DNA of 64,000 nt. Source: Zoroaster sp. YZ-2022. Taxonomy: Eukaryota > Echinodermata > Asteroidea > Forcipulatida > Zoroasteridae. The notes beneath the pieces were generated by a model, which saw only the letters and a list, made by a program, of their open reading frames with translations, was not told the DNA's origin and ran no database searches. The stretch covers positions 10,155,087 through 10,219,086 of the forward strand of contig CM055819.1 in the NCBI GenBank assembly GCA_029582265.1. The letters are read 5' to 3'. Every line of letters starts with the position of its first letter. Position 1 is the first letter of the stretch. This document shows positions 49,828 through 62,063 of this stretch, in pieces. The translations under genes and the position numbers were made by a program.

Positions 49828-50370
49828 TCACAGTGCTTTTGTTCCCTTTCCACCACCAACAAATCCTTAGCTGGTTTTTTGGCAGACACCACCAGACTGC
49901 CGATTTGTTGACATGGCACCACACTGGCAGGGGCAATGACTGTTGTCTCAAGTTTATGTAAATAAACTTTCGGTTTTTATAGAGCGTACAATGTACCAAT
50001 GCCAAGCTTAACCTACAAACGAATATATACGTGCGATGTAGCATAGCATGCCGCCGTATACCAGTGAGCATACACGAGCAACTGTGCTCCAGAGGCGGTA
50101 CCATTCGAATTGGCATGCTGCAGCTGCAGCAGATTCGTCTCTCATTCAAACTTCAATATCTTTCGTCGATGCAACAGCCTGATAACTTGCACATTGAAGG
50201 AGTCGTTTGACACAGGTAAAAGGACTACTGAATAAAAAGAACTCGGTTAAGCGCAAATGGGGCAAATCTAATTTATAGAGGGCGCGTTGCAATTTAACAT
50301 GGTGTTTTATTGTGTGAGCGAGGGTTCGCAGCTTCGTAACGTGTTGGCTATTTTCTCTGCAAAAAATTAA
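49828..50370. other. Spacer between two GAGACC-rich MITEs
   Basis: No gene is recognised. A small palindrome, GCATGCTGCAGCTGCAGCAG, lies near 50113. Confidence 0.4.
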
Positions 50371-50586
50371 CGTGAGTTGTTGTGAAGGTCTCGGCGACGG
50401 TCTCGGTGCGAAATCCGAGACCTATGGCATCGGACGAGACCGAACCTATCCGAGGGCACCAAGACCTGCCCATATCTCGGGGCCGAGACCAGCCCCCTTC
50501 CGGACGAGACTTTTTATAGGGTGAGGTGAGTATCCCTACCAGGGTCAAGACCCCGGTAAAAAGGTCTCGCGAGACCTACAACACTG
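50371..50586 (+). mobile_element. GAGACC-rich MITE, copy B
   Basis: Starts GTTGTTGTGAAGGTCTCGGC and ends GGTCTCGCGAGACCTACAAC followed by ACTG. It shares GACTTTTTATAGGGTGAG and CAAGACCCCGG with copy A in the same orientation. Confidence 0.6.
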
Positions 50587-50894
50587 CCACACACACATAG
50601 AGAACATGCAACAGCTGTATACGCTGCGACGTCACACACATCACACGGGTTATTTGTGGCGGAAGCGAAATTGATATCCGCCATTTTTCACGTTAACTAG
50701 TGTCAAAAATAGGATAGTTTCGGTAGGTTTTTGGACCTGTATAAGTGAATAAGCACAACACAATTTCACTAGAGCCAAAGTTAGATATATAAAAGAATGG
50801 TTGATGAGTTGAGCGGAGAAAACCCAAAACCTGCCGATGTTGAAAGTCGCTACTAGAGGCGTGCCGTAGAAGTGTGTGATTGTGGCTTGCCTCA

Positions 50895-52675
50895 GGGATT
50901 AGGCCTGATAATAATCGCAGATACCGATTCGATTCGAATATTCGCGAATAGTTGTTACTAATCGTACTGCATTATTGGATTCCCGGTGTATTTGAATTAT
51001 TCGATTAATGTGCTGCGAAGCGCGCGCCGAATCCCTGGCAACTAATTCATGCTAATAATGACCAATTACTTCCAAACCATCCATAATCTCAGCGGTGGTG
51101 AAGTGTTTATAACTATTCGCCCCACTGCTGTGAGTAATCCTATTAAGCTGGCAATACCTGGTTGTGTCTGAGTCATGGGAATTGGCATTGTAGTGTTTGT
51201 AACTAGTAATTACCTTTGAGTGAAACCCATTAAGTCAGGCTGGCTGGCTGTGACTGCAGCGACTGTTGCCTGCAATAATGCATTGCAACTTTTACAACAT
51301 AAAAAATTTGCGGTCGTGAACTGTTAAGTGAACTGTTCGCGAATACTGATATTCGCGAGCGAATGCAATGCCAATTGTACTCGACTGTCCAGGCACAGCT
51401 GGTAGTTATGCGCGTGTATGATGATATTCTCGCAAATAGTACTCACTGAGTGAAGTGCGCTGAGGGGAGCCGACAGGGCGCCGGCCTGGATGGCTGTGAC
51501 TGCATTGACTGTAAAAGTAGCATAAACTTAAAAGTAGCATAAATTCTAAAGTAGCATAAACTTAAAGTAGCATAAACTGAACTCAATTTCTAATCGTAAA
51601 ATTTGACCACTACAAAATCATGTAACGTTTTGTTTGAAGAAAAAGCTGGAATAATGAGTGTGATTTAATGATAACAATGCGATTAATTAATGTTTCATAT
51701 TTGTTTATTTATTATACATCGTTTGTTTGAAAATCTCGAACTGGCACTGTAAATGTCTTTAACTACGAAAAGCACTGGTCTTTGGTCACTGTCTTTGCTT
51801 GGGTGTAATTGCCTTTGCACTTGCAGTAATAGCAGTTCACTGACAGTATGATAATGATAAATCCCACGATCCACTTGTTGCATGGCGCAATGGTGTTTAG
51901 CCCCATTTGGTTTCCAAAATCAGTTTGAGGTACACTCACCCGCGTGCGTGCCGGGCAACCGGATTTTCAAGAGAAACTGAAGTGCGGGGCACACTGCGAG
52001 AAGCTAACTTTGGGCGTAAACCACTTGAACCGCGTCTAAAAAGTGTGCCCCGCGGGCATAAGCTGCATGTTTACTGCTTGCATGGTTATATTATTTTGCG
52101 TAGTATAGGACTAGGCTAATGCAGATTTGAAATATAACAGGGGTGACCGTCAATCTTATTGGTATTTCTTAACAGTCATGACTTAAATATAAACAAGGAT
52201 CTATTCAATCCGTTCATTTTATATGGGGGTTTGGGTGGACTTCCCACTCTGTTGAGCTTGTGGGATGAAACGTAACTCTTGTGCGTGACTTATGCATGTG
52301 CTCCCAATGTGCACTGTTAATGCTAATTTATTAACTGGAAGTTTCACCGCACGCTGCCAGAAGTAATATTTCGGCGGCGATTAGGTTTTCACTTACGAAA
52401 ATGTATTCGAGAATTACAATTTTGCAAGAAATAAGAAAAAACAACAACAGGCATGAGAAAGAGCTTAATGTATGGCGTGTTGCTTGTTTGTCTCTGGAGA
52501 ATGTTACAAATAGGCCAGAAATTACTATCCAAAGCAATTGTTTTTAGTTAATGTTTTAGTACTTTATAAACCGTGGGGGAAAAAATGGCCAACCTGTCGC
52601 GAATAGTTGATTATTCATCGAAAAGTTAGCGGCATGATTAATCGTAATAGTCAAAGTTTTACCATTCGCCCTTCA
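50895..52675 (+). mobile_element. GCGAATAGTT-family transposon, longest copy
   Basis: The left end, TTAGGCCTGATAATAATCGC followed by ATTCGCGAATAGTTGTTAC, matches 42148. The right part (52215-52675) with GAATTACAATTTTGCAAGAA and AAATAGGCCAGAAATTACTA matches 57770-58150. Inside are two GGCTGTGACTGCA blocks and a four-unit tandem (51505-51590). No transposase, so a non-autonomous, diverged element. Confidence 0.5.
51505..51590. repeat. Tandem AAAGTAGCATAAACTT repeat (four units)
   Basis: Four units of 16-18 bp, AAAAGTAGCATAAACTTA type, with small length changes. Confidence 0.85.
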
Positions 52676-55600
52676 GCTGACCTACTCAGGATTCTACATG
52701 CACCCTGAGGAGTTCCTCACCCTGACAAACCAAGGTCTCAAACTTCACAGAGACTCACACCAAAACAACCCAAAATGACTATATTCACAACTACAACTTG
52801 ATAACAACCATTACACAACAAAAGATACATGAGAGTCACTTTGTCTATTTGTCCAGTTGTTGAGTTGTTCATAATTGAAGAAGTTGAGATAACAATCTGG
52901 AAATTTTAATATATCCTCAATTTACCCTAAATGACACACCTAAGGTTATATAATCAACTGGACGGTAACTTACAAATGAAATTAAGCAGTTTGGTGTTCT
53001 TCCAATTTGTTTTCCAGTGAAGGATTCTATGTATAAATACGGAATTTCAATGCATGATCCTTATGCGTGGACGCTCTTAGAAGCCGTTTTTTTTGGCGCA
53101 GCACAGAATTGTAGATCATCAGAAAATTGATGTTGGTATAATGATTCACCCCCAAACTGTTAAAAGTTTATGGGGCACGAAAATGTACCCCAAGAAGACA
53201 AACAGTTGAATCATATTCATCTTATCCAGATGGTTGTAAAATTGTTTTAATCTTGAAAATAAAAAATACTGTTTCGATTTTTTAAATAAAATGATATATA
53301 ATTTGGAGAAGCTCTCAAAACTTTTAATCAATATTCTTGAAAGACCAATAAAATGGAAGGTGGTTAAAATTTTTGCAAAAGTACTTTAAAATTTTTGATA
53401 ATGTAGTAAAAATGCTGTTATACATTTTGTCAAATAAAAGATTTCTTTTCATAACCATGGTAATATAATATGTTCATTTTTCTCAATAATTTTCCACTAC
53501 CGTCGGGAATATAAACACAAATCTGTGAATTAAGTAGTCTTCGGGGGGTTCTTCTATAAGAGAATGTGTCCATTTTGGAGGATCAGTATTTAAAAAAAAA
53601 AAATCATTAAGGCAAATGCAAAGCATTCCTTATATTTTAGTTTCCACACAGACAACAGCTTGGTTGACGGCATAGAACAATAAAATCTACAGATGTTAAA
53701 GTGAAAAATTTTTTTTAGGTCATATAAATCTCTTACTATTTGTATCTAGTAAAATCAGTGGTTAGCAACAACTTTTCCACTTTCACAAGCACTAACTTTC
53801 CAGTAAATCATATAATTTCACTATAATTTTTATTTCTGTAACAAACACGACTTAGATAAGTTTGTGCAACCAGTAATGTCATATAATTTTACAGCAAGTT
53901 TTCCAAGAAATGCTCAAGCCAAAATGTAGGTAAATCTATTTCCGCAGTGCTTGACCAATTACGTCCATGGACGATGGTAAACAAAACACTTATAAGATAC
54001 TGGCACAAGTACACCGGGCAATATAAGGGAATAAACTATTTCTAAACATATTGGAAATCAGGTCACTTATTTGCAGACATAAATTAGTTGCAAATCTCAG
54101 AAAAAATGCACTAACTTCTTTTTTATTCTGTAATGATTCATGAATATTACTGAATAACAAGAATACTCTGCTTACCGAATTGGGGTCTTTAACCTCCCTA
54201 TGGGTTTAACAATCAAAGACACTCAAAATTTGTATGTCTCTCTTAACCCCCAAAACTTTGTGCGCAGTGCACTCAAATACATGCGAGGACGTGTGATTAG
54301 GATAGATAAGTCAAACCAAAATTGACAGTATACACAGCTCTGTGTGACTGTGTGTGGTTTGACACTACCAATTGGCAATGCAACCGCCATGACTGTCTGT
54401 GGGTGCTTTCTGTACTTCCTGGGCCAAATTTCCAGCCTGGGCATAGGAGGGTTAAAGAAGTCCATAAAAAGGTGAGATAATCTTGAAGAATTAAAAACCC
54501 CCGCTACATGAACTCACAAAAAGGGTTTCACAGTGTGATTTACAAATGCACATATGGATACTGCCCACTGTAGACATGGCAAGAGAAATACACTCCAGTC
54601 TGTAATGATATGCTCAGGGCCATGGGGACTGGACCCCGCAAAACCTATGGACCTTATGAGGTCACTGGCTATCCACCAGTGGGTCACCTAATGCTATATT
54701 CACTTATTAAAAGGGGACTGACATGGATTTAAATCAAAACAGTTAAATATGTGATCGTTTTATTCTTTTATATCAGTAAAGATCAATAAAATTTTTGTTT
54801 TGTGTGTTTTATTGTTTTGAGTGTTTTTTTACCATTGTAAAATTGCCCCCCAGTTTTACGCCCTACCCAGGAGAGCTGTCGTGCGTCATGTCGGGAAGAG
54901 AAATTCGGCTCAAAAAACTCGGCTCAAAATGAGATACATGCACAACAAGGCTATATGAGCGCGGGACCCTGACCACTTGTCCAGTTGAACTTTGCTCACG
55001 TCAAATACTGGCGATATTTTACTTGGGAACAGATGAAAGGCTAACATCATCTTTAGTGGTGTTATGCTGCATCCTGCAGAGAGAAACACATCTTCGGCAT
55101 TTTATTAGTTCGAGAAACAAAAATCACGGAACAAATGAAATCGACAACTACGTGTATGAAACATGTACATGTACATGTACATCATGTACTATCGGATCTT
55201 CCGACGACACGTCCCGCATATCTTATGCAAAAAAGCTTCCACCGTGAAGGGCTAAGGGGTTGTCTCCCAGCAAACACTTCAACATTGTTTTAAATATGCG
55301 CTACTCAGAAATCAATGGATTAAATAGACACAGGTGGGTCTCAAAACAATATTTATTACCAAAACGCCTTGCCAAAGGCGTAGTAAAAGGATATCAGTCC
55401 CCCTTTAAGGAACATGTACAGAAGCAGATTCCTGCCGTATGTGAAAGCATGTACAGTATATTCAGTACACTTGGAAGCTAACTGGCAGAACTTACACACA
55501 CACTTATCACTGAATCACTTTACTTATATTGGCAGACTCTTGCTAGAGTATACATTGTGTCTTCAACTGACCGCGTTAGAAATTAATTAAGAACTGAAGT

Positions 55601-55989
55601 AAATATGGATTAAAACATATTCCTACAATTAATAAAGAGAAAACTAACTAAGCAAACAAAATAAGCTTCACTGCACATGCTGCTGCGGTGACAATGATTT
55701 TCACCTGTGCGCTGACGGCTTCGAAAGCTACATGGTACGCGCTCCATGTCATGCGTCTATTTCATCGCTAACGGTGATTAAATATGTATCATGATTTGTT
55801 GGTACTCTAATCTTGCCAAGCGGCGCATTTGTTATGTGGCTCATCTATTGAATCTGGTTTGGGTTAATCATCAATTCGGTGTTTGGACCAATAAATTTTT
55901 GAAAATTATGTTTTTTATCAATAAAATTCGGCGGAAGTAATTTCTTCAGATTCAAATCCTGTTTTCCATTTCAGGAGCAAATTCAAAAG
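52676..55989. other. Stretch with no supported gene
   Basis: Mostly AT-rich. A (ACATGT)n-like tract lies at 55164-55182. Two modest open frames at 55023-55247 and 55260-55481 have no recognisable motif and no clear splice context, so I do not call them genes. Confidence 0.4.
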
Positions 55990-58155
55990 ATTCCGTCCGT
56001 TTTCAGCGATCGTGAAATCATTGGCCCTACCTTTGCACTCCATAACTTGCAGTGATGAACTGTTTGCCTAACTATTAAGTGACTACTATTAGCCACCATT
56101 ACACTGCCGTAGCTGTTTTTGTCTAGGCACTGCTGGTAGTAGGTATGCATTATAGTATTCCCGAATAGTATATGCGTCATAGAAATGCCTTAGAGGGGAA
56201 AGCGACCACGGCTGGCTGGCTGGCTATGATTTTTCTGGCGACTATTACCTGCTGAAACTGGTAACATCAAAAGGCATGCCGGCGTAATATATACATGTAA
56301 CAGTCTTGCCATTGTTCAGATTCGGGGGTTTGGCTAATGTTTAAAATACTTGAGAGTAAATGTAAGCATATGTTGTATTTTGTTTAAGAAGAATTTAAAT
56401 CCTTTGCCTTAATTGGCCAAATGTGTTTAGAAGAGAAATACCTACCTACTGGTTGTTTAATGATGGGAATTATAAATTATAAGGTAAAGTTAAAACAAAA
56501 TACTAATTCACTTGAGGATGAGTACTTGTGAATTCAATCAGTATAATGGGGTATCGTACGGCCGGCGGTCTGGCTAATACGGATTCAGGATTCTGTAATT
56601 GTAGCAACATTAATGTGGGATTCGAATCACGGCCACTGTACTTTGTGTCCTTGAAATAAGAACATTAAATCATAATTGGCACTGTCTTTCCACCCAGGGT
56701 TTAAATGGGTACACTGTAGGGGAAAAGCAGAGTTTGGTTTTGCTCTGTAATAAACTAGAAATGGCAGCAGTTGAGTTACAGCATACTCCCCGAGGGAGCT
56801 GAGATGGTTTCAGGAATGATTTATGAGCCTTGCAGATCAGGGATAATAATAATATAATGCGCTTGTGAGCAGCGCACTTGGTCTAATTGAATACGTGCGC
56901 TATATAAATCCACACATTATTATTATTATTATTAATGCCTGGGAAAAGGAAAATGCAACAGGATTACGTGCATGCAAATCTAGCGTGCTCGGCCCTGATA
57001 TGCAAAGATTTTGGAGGATACACTCTATTCTTTGAGTACCTTTGATTATTCGTGAAATTATTAAAAAGGAGTGGTCTGGAGATTAATAATTTATAAATCA
57101 AACTTTTCGTGTGCGCCTCCATCGAACAGTAACTGTTTACATGAATTACAGCATGCAACTAACTGCAGGTACCCAAACAGCCGAGTTAGCTGATTCCCTT
57201 CTCCCAGACCCAATAGAAAGGTACTTCTTTTTTCCAGAGTGGGCACCAGTGAAATACCATATCGTGAAACATCGGGTTAAAAATCATTAATATACAACAC
57301 TAATGAACATATTCATGATCAGAACAGCCAATGAGGAAAAATAATAAAATATTAACTATGCAGCTCTATCCAATCCGCGACGCGCGAGTGGACGCACGTG
57401 ATGGGATACCTGAGTTACAACCTCGTGCACAATACACACACAGTCTGCAGCTCAAAGCATGAACTCAAAAAAATACATGTACAATTGGGTACATATAATT
57501 TAAAAAATGGTTCAGGGCACGGTACCACGTGATTTGAAAACTTTTTATAGTGCAGGGCACACCATGGAAGCTTGTATTTGTGAACAACGAAAAACGTCCA
57601 AGAGTGTGGGGTTCCCCTACATGAGCATAAATAACGTCTAAAGAGTGGCCCTACTCGAGAAACACAAACTGCTTACAATGGTGATCTGTATAGGACTGAT
57701 TGATTTTAAATAATAAGGCAAACCGTTAACGCTGGCATTACTCTTAATGACGACTTAAATACAACTCGATCGCGACATTTATTTATTACGTTTAGGTGGA
57801 CTTCTTTTCTGTCAATATGGGATGAACATAACTAACCATGCGCATGAATTAGCATGTGCTATTTTATGCTGGAATTTTTCCCCAGCTGCCAAAACAATAA
57901 CAAACTTATATAACGTGGCGACCATTGGATTTTTACTTACAAATTCTGTTATTTTTAGAGTACAATTTTGCAAGAAATAAGAGGAAAACAACAACAGGCA
58001 TTCAAGAACTCACTATATATGTTTCTCTATTGTCTGGAAGCTTACAAATAGGCCAGAAATTACTATCAAAGCACATGCTTTTCATTATGGGGAAAAAATC
58101 TTTGCCAACTATTCACGATTATGTCGCTTAGTAAATTTCTACTATTCACCAGTGC
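55990..58155 (+). mobile_element. GCGAATAGTT-family transposon, copy with SINE insertion
   Basis: Blocks from 56060 (GATGAACTGTTTGCCTAACT), 56190-56250 (GGCTGGCTGGCTATGA) and 57770-58150 (GTACAATTTTGCAAGAAATA, AAATAGGCCAGAAATTACTA) follow the order of 50895-52675. A SINE sits at 56551-56934. The sequence ends CTACTATTCACCAGTGCCCA, an inverted form of the GGGTGAATAGT terminus. Confidence 0.45.
56551..56934 (+). mobile_element. tRNA-Leu-derived SINE, old copy 3
   Basis: Degenerate head (GGCCGGCGGTCTGGC, B box region GGGATTCGAATCACGGCC). A clear body follows (CCACCCAGGGTTTAAATGGG, GCTGAGATGGTTTCAGGAAT) and a tail GTGCGCTATATAAATCCACA followed by (ATT)6. More diverged than copies at 28925 and 61463. 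Confidence 0.8.
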
Positions 58156-58194
58156 CCAACCTAAAGGACACCGAACCGAGGAAAGTAACAATGA

Positions 58195-58440
58195 AATTAT
58201 CTAATCCAAGGCATTTTTTCATTTGTCATTTGTTATTCAATCTTTATTCAGTTCAACTCCATTTCAATTCTAATTTAATTAAGCTAATTCAATTCTGCCT
58301 AAATTTTTCAGAAGTTTTATGTTTTGCGAAATAATGTTGTAATATTAAGACACGGGCGATCCAGCATTGGCAGCCAATATACAGAGGACAAATTTTATGA
58401 TAAATATATTAAATAGTATCTTTGGCTTGTATGTGGGTCT
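58195..58440 (-). repeat. Dispersed repeat, empty site of the TTAA MITE
   Basis: Its reverse complement matches the two flanks of the MITE at 40854-41453 with a single TTAA (58345-58348) where the element would sit. Confidence 0.75.
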
Positions 58441-58608
58441 TTCTACAGTATTGGGTAACAGGGAGTGTACACAAGCACCCAAAACTGAAATTGATTTAGG
58501 CAAAAATTGTGTCAGAAGTACCAGTTGAGGCAGGTGAATCACCTTTTCGAAGAATTTTAAGAAAAAGATAACTTTCTGATGTTAATTAACTTTTTGTTGA
58601 TCAAAACC

Positions 58609-59108
58609 NNNNNNNNNNNNNNNNNNNNNNNNNNNNNNNNNNNNNNNNNNNNNNNNNNNNNNNNNNNNNNNNNNNNNNNNNNNNNNNNNNNNNNNNNNNN
58701 NNNNNNNNNNNNNNNNNNNNNNNNNNNNNNNNNNNNNNNNNNNNNNNNNNNNNNNNNNNNNNNNNNNNNNNNNNNNNNNNNNNNNNNNNNNNNNNNNNNN
58801 NNNNNNNNNNNNNNNNNNNNNNNNNNNNNNNNNNNNNNNNNNNNNNNNNNNNNNNNNNNNNNNNNNNNNNNNNNNNNNNNNNNNNNNNNNNNNNNNNNNN
58901 NNNNNNNNNNNNNNNNNNNNNNNNNNNNNNNNNNNNNNNNNNNNNNNNNNNNNNNNNNNNNNNNNNNNNNNNNNNNNNNNNNNNNNNNNNNNNNNNNNNN
59001 NNNNNNNNNNNNNNNNNNNNNNNNNNNNNNNNNNNNNNNNNNNNNNNNNNNNNNNNNNNNNNNNNNNNNNNNNNNNNNNNNNNNNNNNNNNNNNNNNNNN
59101 NNNNNNNN
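58609..59108. other. Assembly gap (500 N)
   Basis: Exactly 500 unknown bases. The sequence resumes inside a truncated E element. Confidence 0.98.
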
Positions 59109-59404
59109 ATGGGCCGTGAAATGGTGTCGGCCAAATGAGCTAGGGCCCGAAGGCGGCTGTGGCGTTCCATTGTTGACGACCTTAACCTGACGGATTGCGA
59201 AAAACGTCGTCGCAAAGGTGAGGGCCCGCTCCCAAGTCGCTTTTCCCCAACCGTGCAACCAAACCCTGCCTCTCGCCGCGGCGATAGAAACTCGCCGCGC
59301 GAAAGTAACTGCCGCGGCGGTAAAAGGGGCTATAACTCGCCGCGGCGAGATGGTAACTCGCCGCGGCAGTTTAACAACATTTTGGTTTGTTTAACGCTTC
59401 CGTA
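59109..59404. mobile_element. E4: right end of an E element, truncated by the gap
   Basis: Contains GTGGCGTTCCAT and several degraded CTCGCCGCGGCGAG units, and ends AACGCTTCCGTA. Compared with E2 it misses many short strings, which looks like poor base quality or indel errors. Confidence 0.75.
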
Positions 59405-60440
59405 GTATTAGGTAATCATTGGTGAAAATATTGTCAATCAGGTGGGTAATATCTGTAATTCTCGTCAGCTTGTAATTGTTGGGTAAAAGAAATTTATCAA
59501 TAAAGGTAGAACTAATATCTGTAATTCTCGTCGGCTTGTTAATTGTTGGGTAAAAGAAATATTATCAATCAGGTAGAACTAATATCTGTAATTCTCGTCG
59601 GCTTTTAATTGTTTTTAAAAAATATTGTCAATCAGAGTAGAACTAATATCTGTAATTCTCTCGCTTGTTAATTGTTGGGTAAAAGAATAGAAGGGTAAGT
59701 GGCCTATCCAAAAAAAAATTCACAGTGCGGTCAAATTATAATTAAAAAAAATTTTACATTAAAATCGCCATCATATAACACTTTTTTGTAATTATTTACC
59801 CAGGGCTAATATTTCAGTGAAGTGGATAATGAGTTAACAAAGACATCAGGGGGTAAAATTCAAACAATAACACTGGTTGTATGGATTTTTCCAACTCAAT
59901 AAACATGCTTCAATATCAGAATTGTATACACATATTCATTACGCCCCTTTGTAGGATAAATCCTGATTATTAATATATAAATGCTTTATCATGTCTGCAA
60001 ATTGCAAACACCTGTAATATTATAGTGAGGAAGCTGGATAAGAGGGTCATTTAAATCATTAAGCCATGTCTCTGAAATACCAATAATGAAAAATCAACCT
60101 TTAACAGATTAATAAAATACAAAATATTACTAATTTTATTTAGAGAAGACTACGTGCATTGATGTGAAGTAATTTAGCATTAGTATTAACATTAAAGTGA
60201 TTCAAAGTATTCTGGTCATAACAATCACAGCTAATATCTGGCAATTCATAATTTAAATCAGGGGTCCAATCATTAGAGACCTGCAAAGATGTGATGTCTT
60301 AATGAAGAAGCAAATATTATTGTACTGGAATGGTCTGATCTCCTGAACAAAATTAATGACAATTGGACAAGGACAAGAACAATACATGAAATAGTAATTA
60401 TACATACTAAATGAAATAAGACTCACAATAATTATGCTAT
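59405..60440 (-). pseudogene. LINE endonuclease fragment, copy in block D2
   Basis: Colinear with 26800-27845, including four units of the 69-bp array (59425-59695), but with many 1-3-base indels that break every frame. Confidence 0.75.
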
Positions 60441-60845
60441 GAGGTGTAGTGACCGATCGCGATACCCCAGGCGATTAATAAAGTATGACATCAAATATTA
60501 CAATGTAAGCCCGATTGCGGCGACACCATGTCAAACCCTCCACTAGGGCGGTGATTAGCTCTGAAAAAACTGGAGGTTCTTTTCAAAAAAAATCACTTTA
60601 GCGCGAGTACTTAAAGTGGGCATGGTTAATAAGATTTGTAGAAAGAGATTAGGGCGCCGATATAGTAATGAAGTAGGTGTGACATCAAAAATTAATGACG
60701 TCACGCTAGATTTAGATGCTGGTAGTAGTAGGGTGGGGTGGTATATTAAAAATAATTTTTTAGTCGTTTTTTTTTTTAATGTTTAAAAATGAAATTGAAA
60801 CGAGAAAAAAAAAAAAAATTTATCTTGTTTAATAGTAAAGATAGT

Positions 60846-61232
60846 ATGGAATCAAGAAGAAAATATTTATCGAAATGGACATTGCCAGAATTTAAAATAT
60901 TTGCGCGAGAACACGGGCTAATTCTTGTACAAAACCAAAATGGTAAGGTAGATAAACGTTCATATTACAACGCGGTAAAAAATATTTGCGTCGCCGTAAA
61001 CCAAAGCCGCTGTATAAATTAAGTTTAGTCGAATTAAGAAGGCGTATAGAGTCTGAAATAATTGAGCTACCAGAACGCGGCGCGGGTAAGCGCAGTTGTT
61101 AAAAAGACTACATCGCCGCTATTAAAGGTTTCACGGACGAGAAGAGTTGAGATTTAAACCCCGATCGATGGCGGAAGATATTTACGCGAACGAAGAATAA
61201 TAGTTCCGCTGAATCATAGCAAAGAAAAAGAT
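60846..61232 (+). pseudogene. SAP-like small protein, copy in block D2
   Basis: The first 58 codons are the same as at 28289. The same frame slip near the A-run is present, and further short deletions damage the second SAP-like half. Confidence 0.5.
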
Positions 61233-61462
61233 TAATGTCAGAGGTTAATACACAAGAGGGCGCTATTTAATGCGATACTGTATTGGCTTCAGCTCAGACA
61301 AAAAACCACGATCACAGACTTGGATCCAAGTCAACGCCGGGGGGTACGTCCGTGCGACGTACGTGGTCAACGATGACGTCAGCGGCGTAGCCACGGGGGG
61401 CCTGGGGTGGGGGGCGTGCACAAATTCAGTGCCCCCCAGTGCCCCCCACGAAAAATCCTGGA

Positions 61463-61794
61463 GTGTCGTGGCCGAGCGGTCTAGCTTACCGGACTCAAGT
61501 TCTGGTGTTGGCAGAATGTGGTTCGAATCCCGGCTGTGACACTTGTGTCCTTGAGCAGAACACTTAACCATAATTGCTTCTCTCCACCCAGGGTTAAATG
61601 GGTACCTGTGAGGGGCAGAGTTGGTTGATTAGCCTATTATGCGCTGGCAGCAATTGAGCTGTATACTCCCCAGGGAGCTGATATGGTTTCAGGAATGATT
61701 TGTGAGCCTTATGAGCCTCATGAGCAGGAGTAATGATATAATGCGCCTTGAGCACCACTTAGTTGGTGGATACGTGCGCTATATATGTCCACAA
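61463..61794 (+). mobile_element. tRNA-Leu-derived SINE, copy 2 (block D2)
   Basis: Same head, body and tail as 28925-29266, with an intact B box (GGTTCGAATCCC) and small indels. Confidence 0.85.

Positions 61795-62063
<269 letters not shown>

Noticed and set aside
55023..55481. Two moderate open frames as a short gene
   Set aside because: No motif, no phase-consistent splice junction and no similarity to any family I know.
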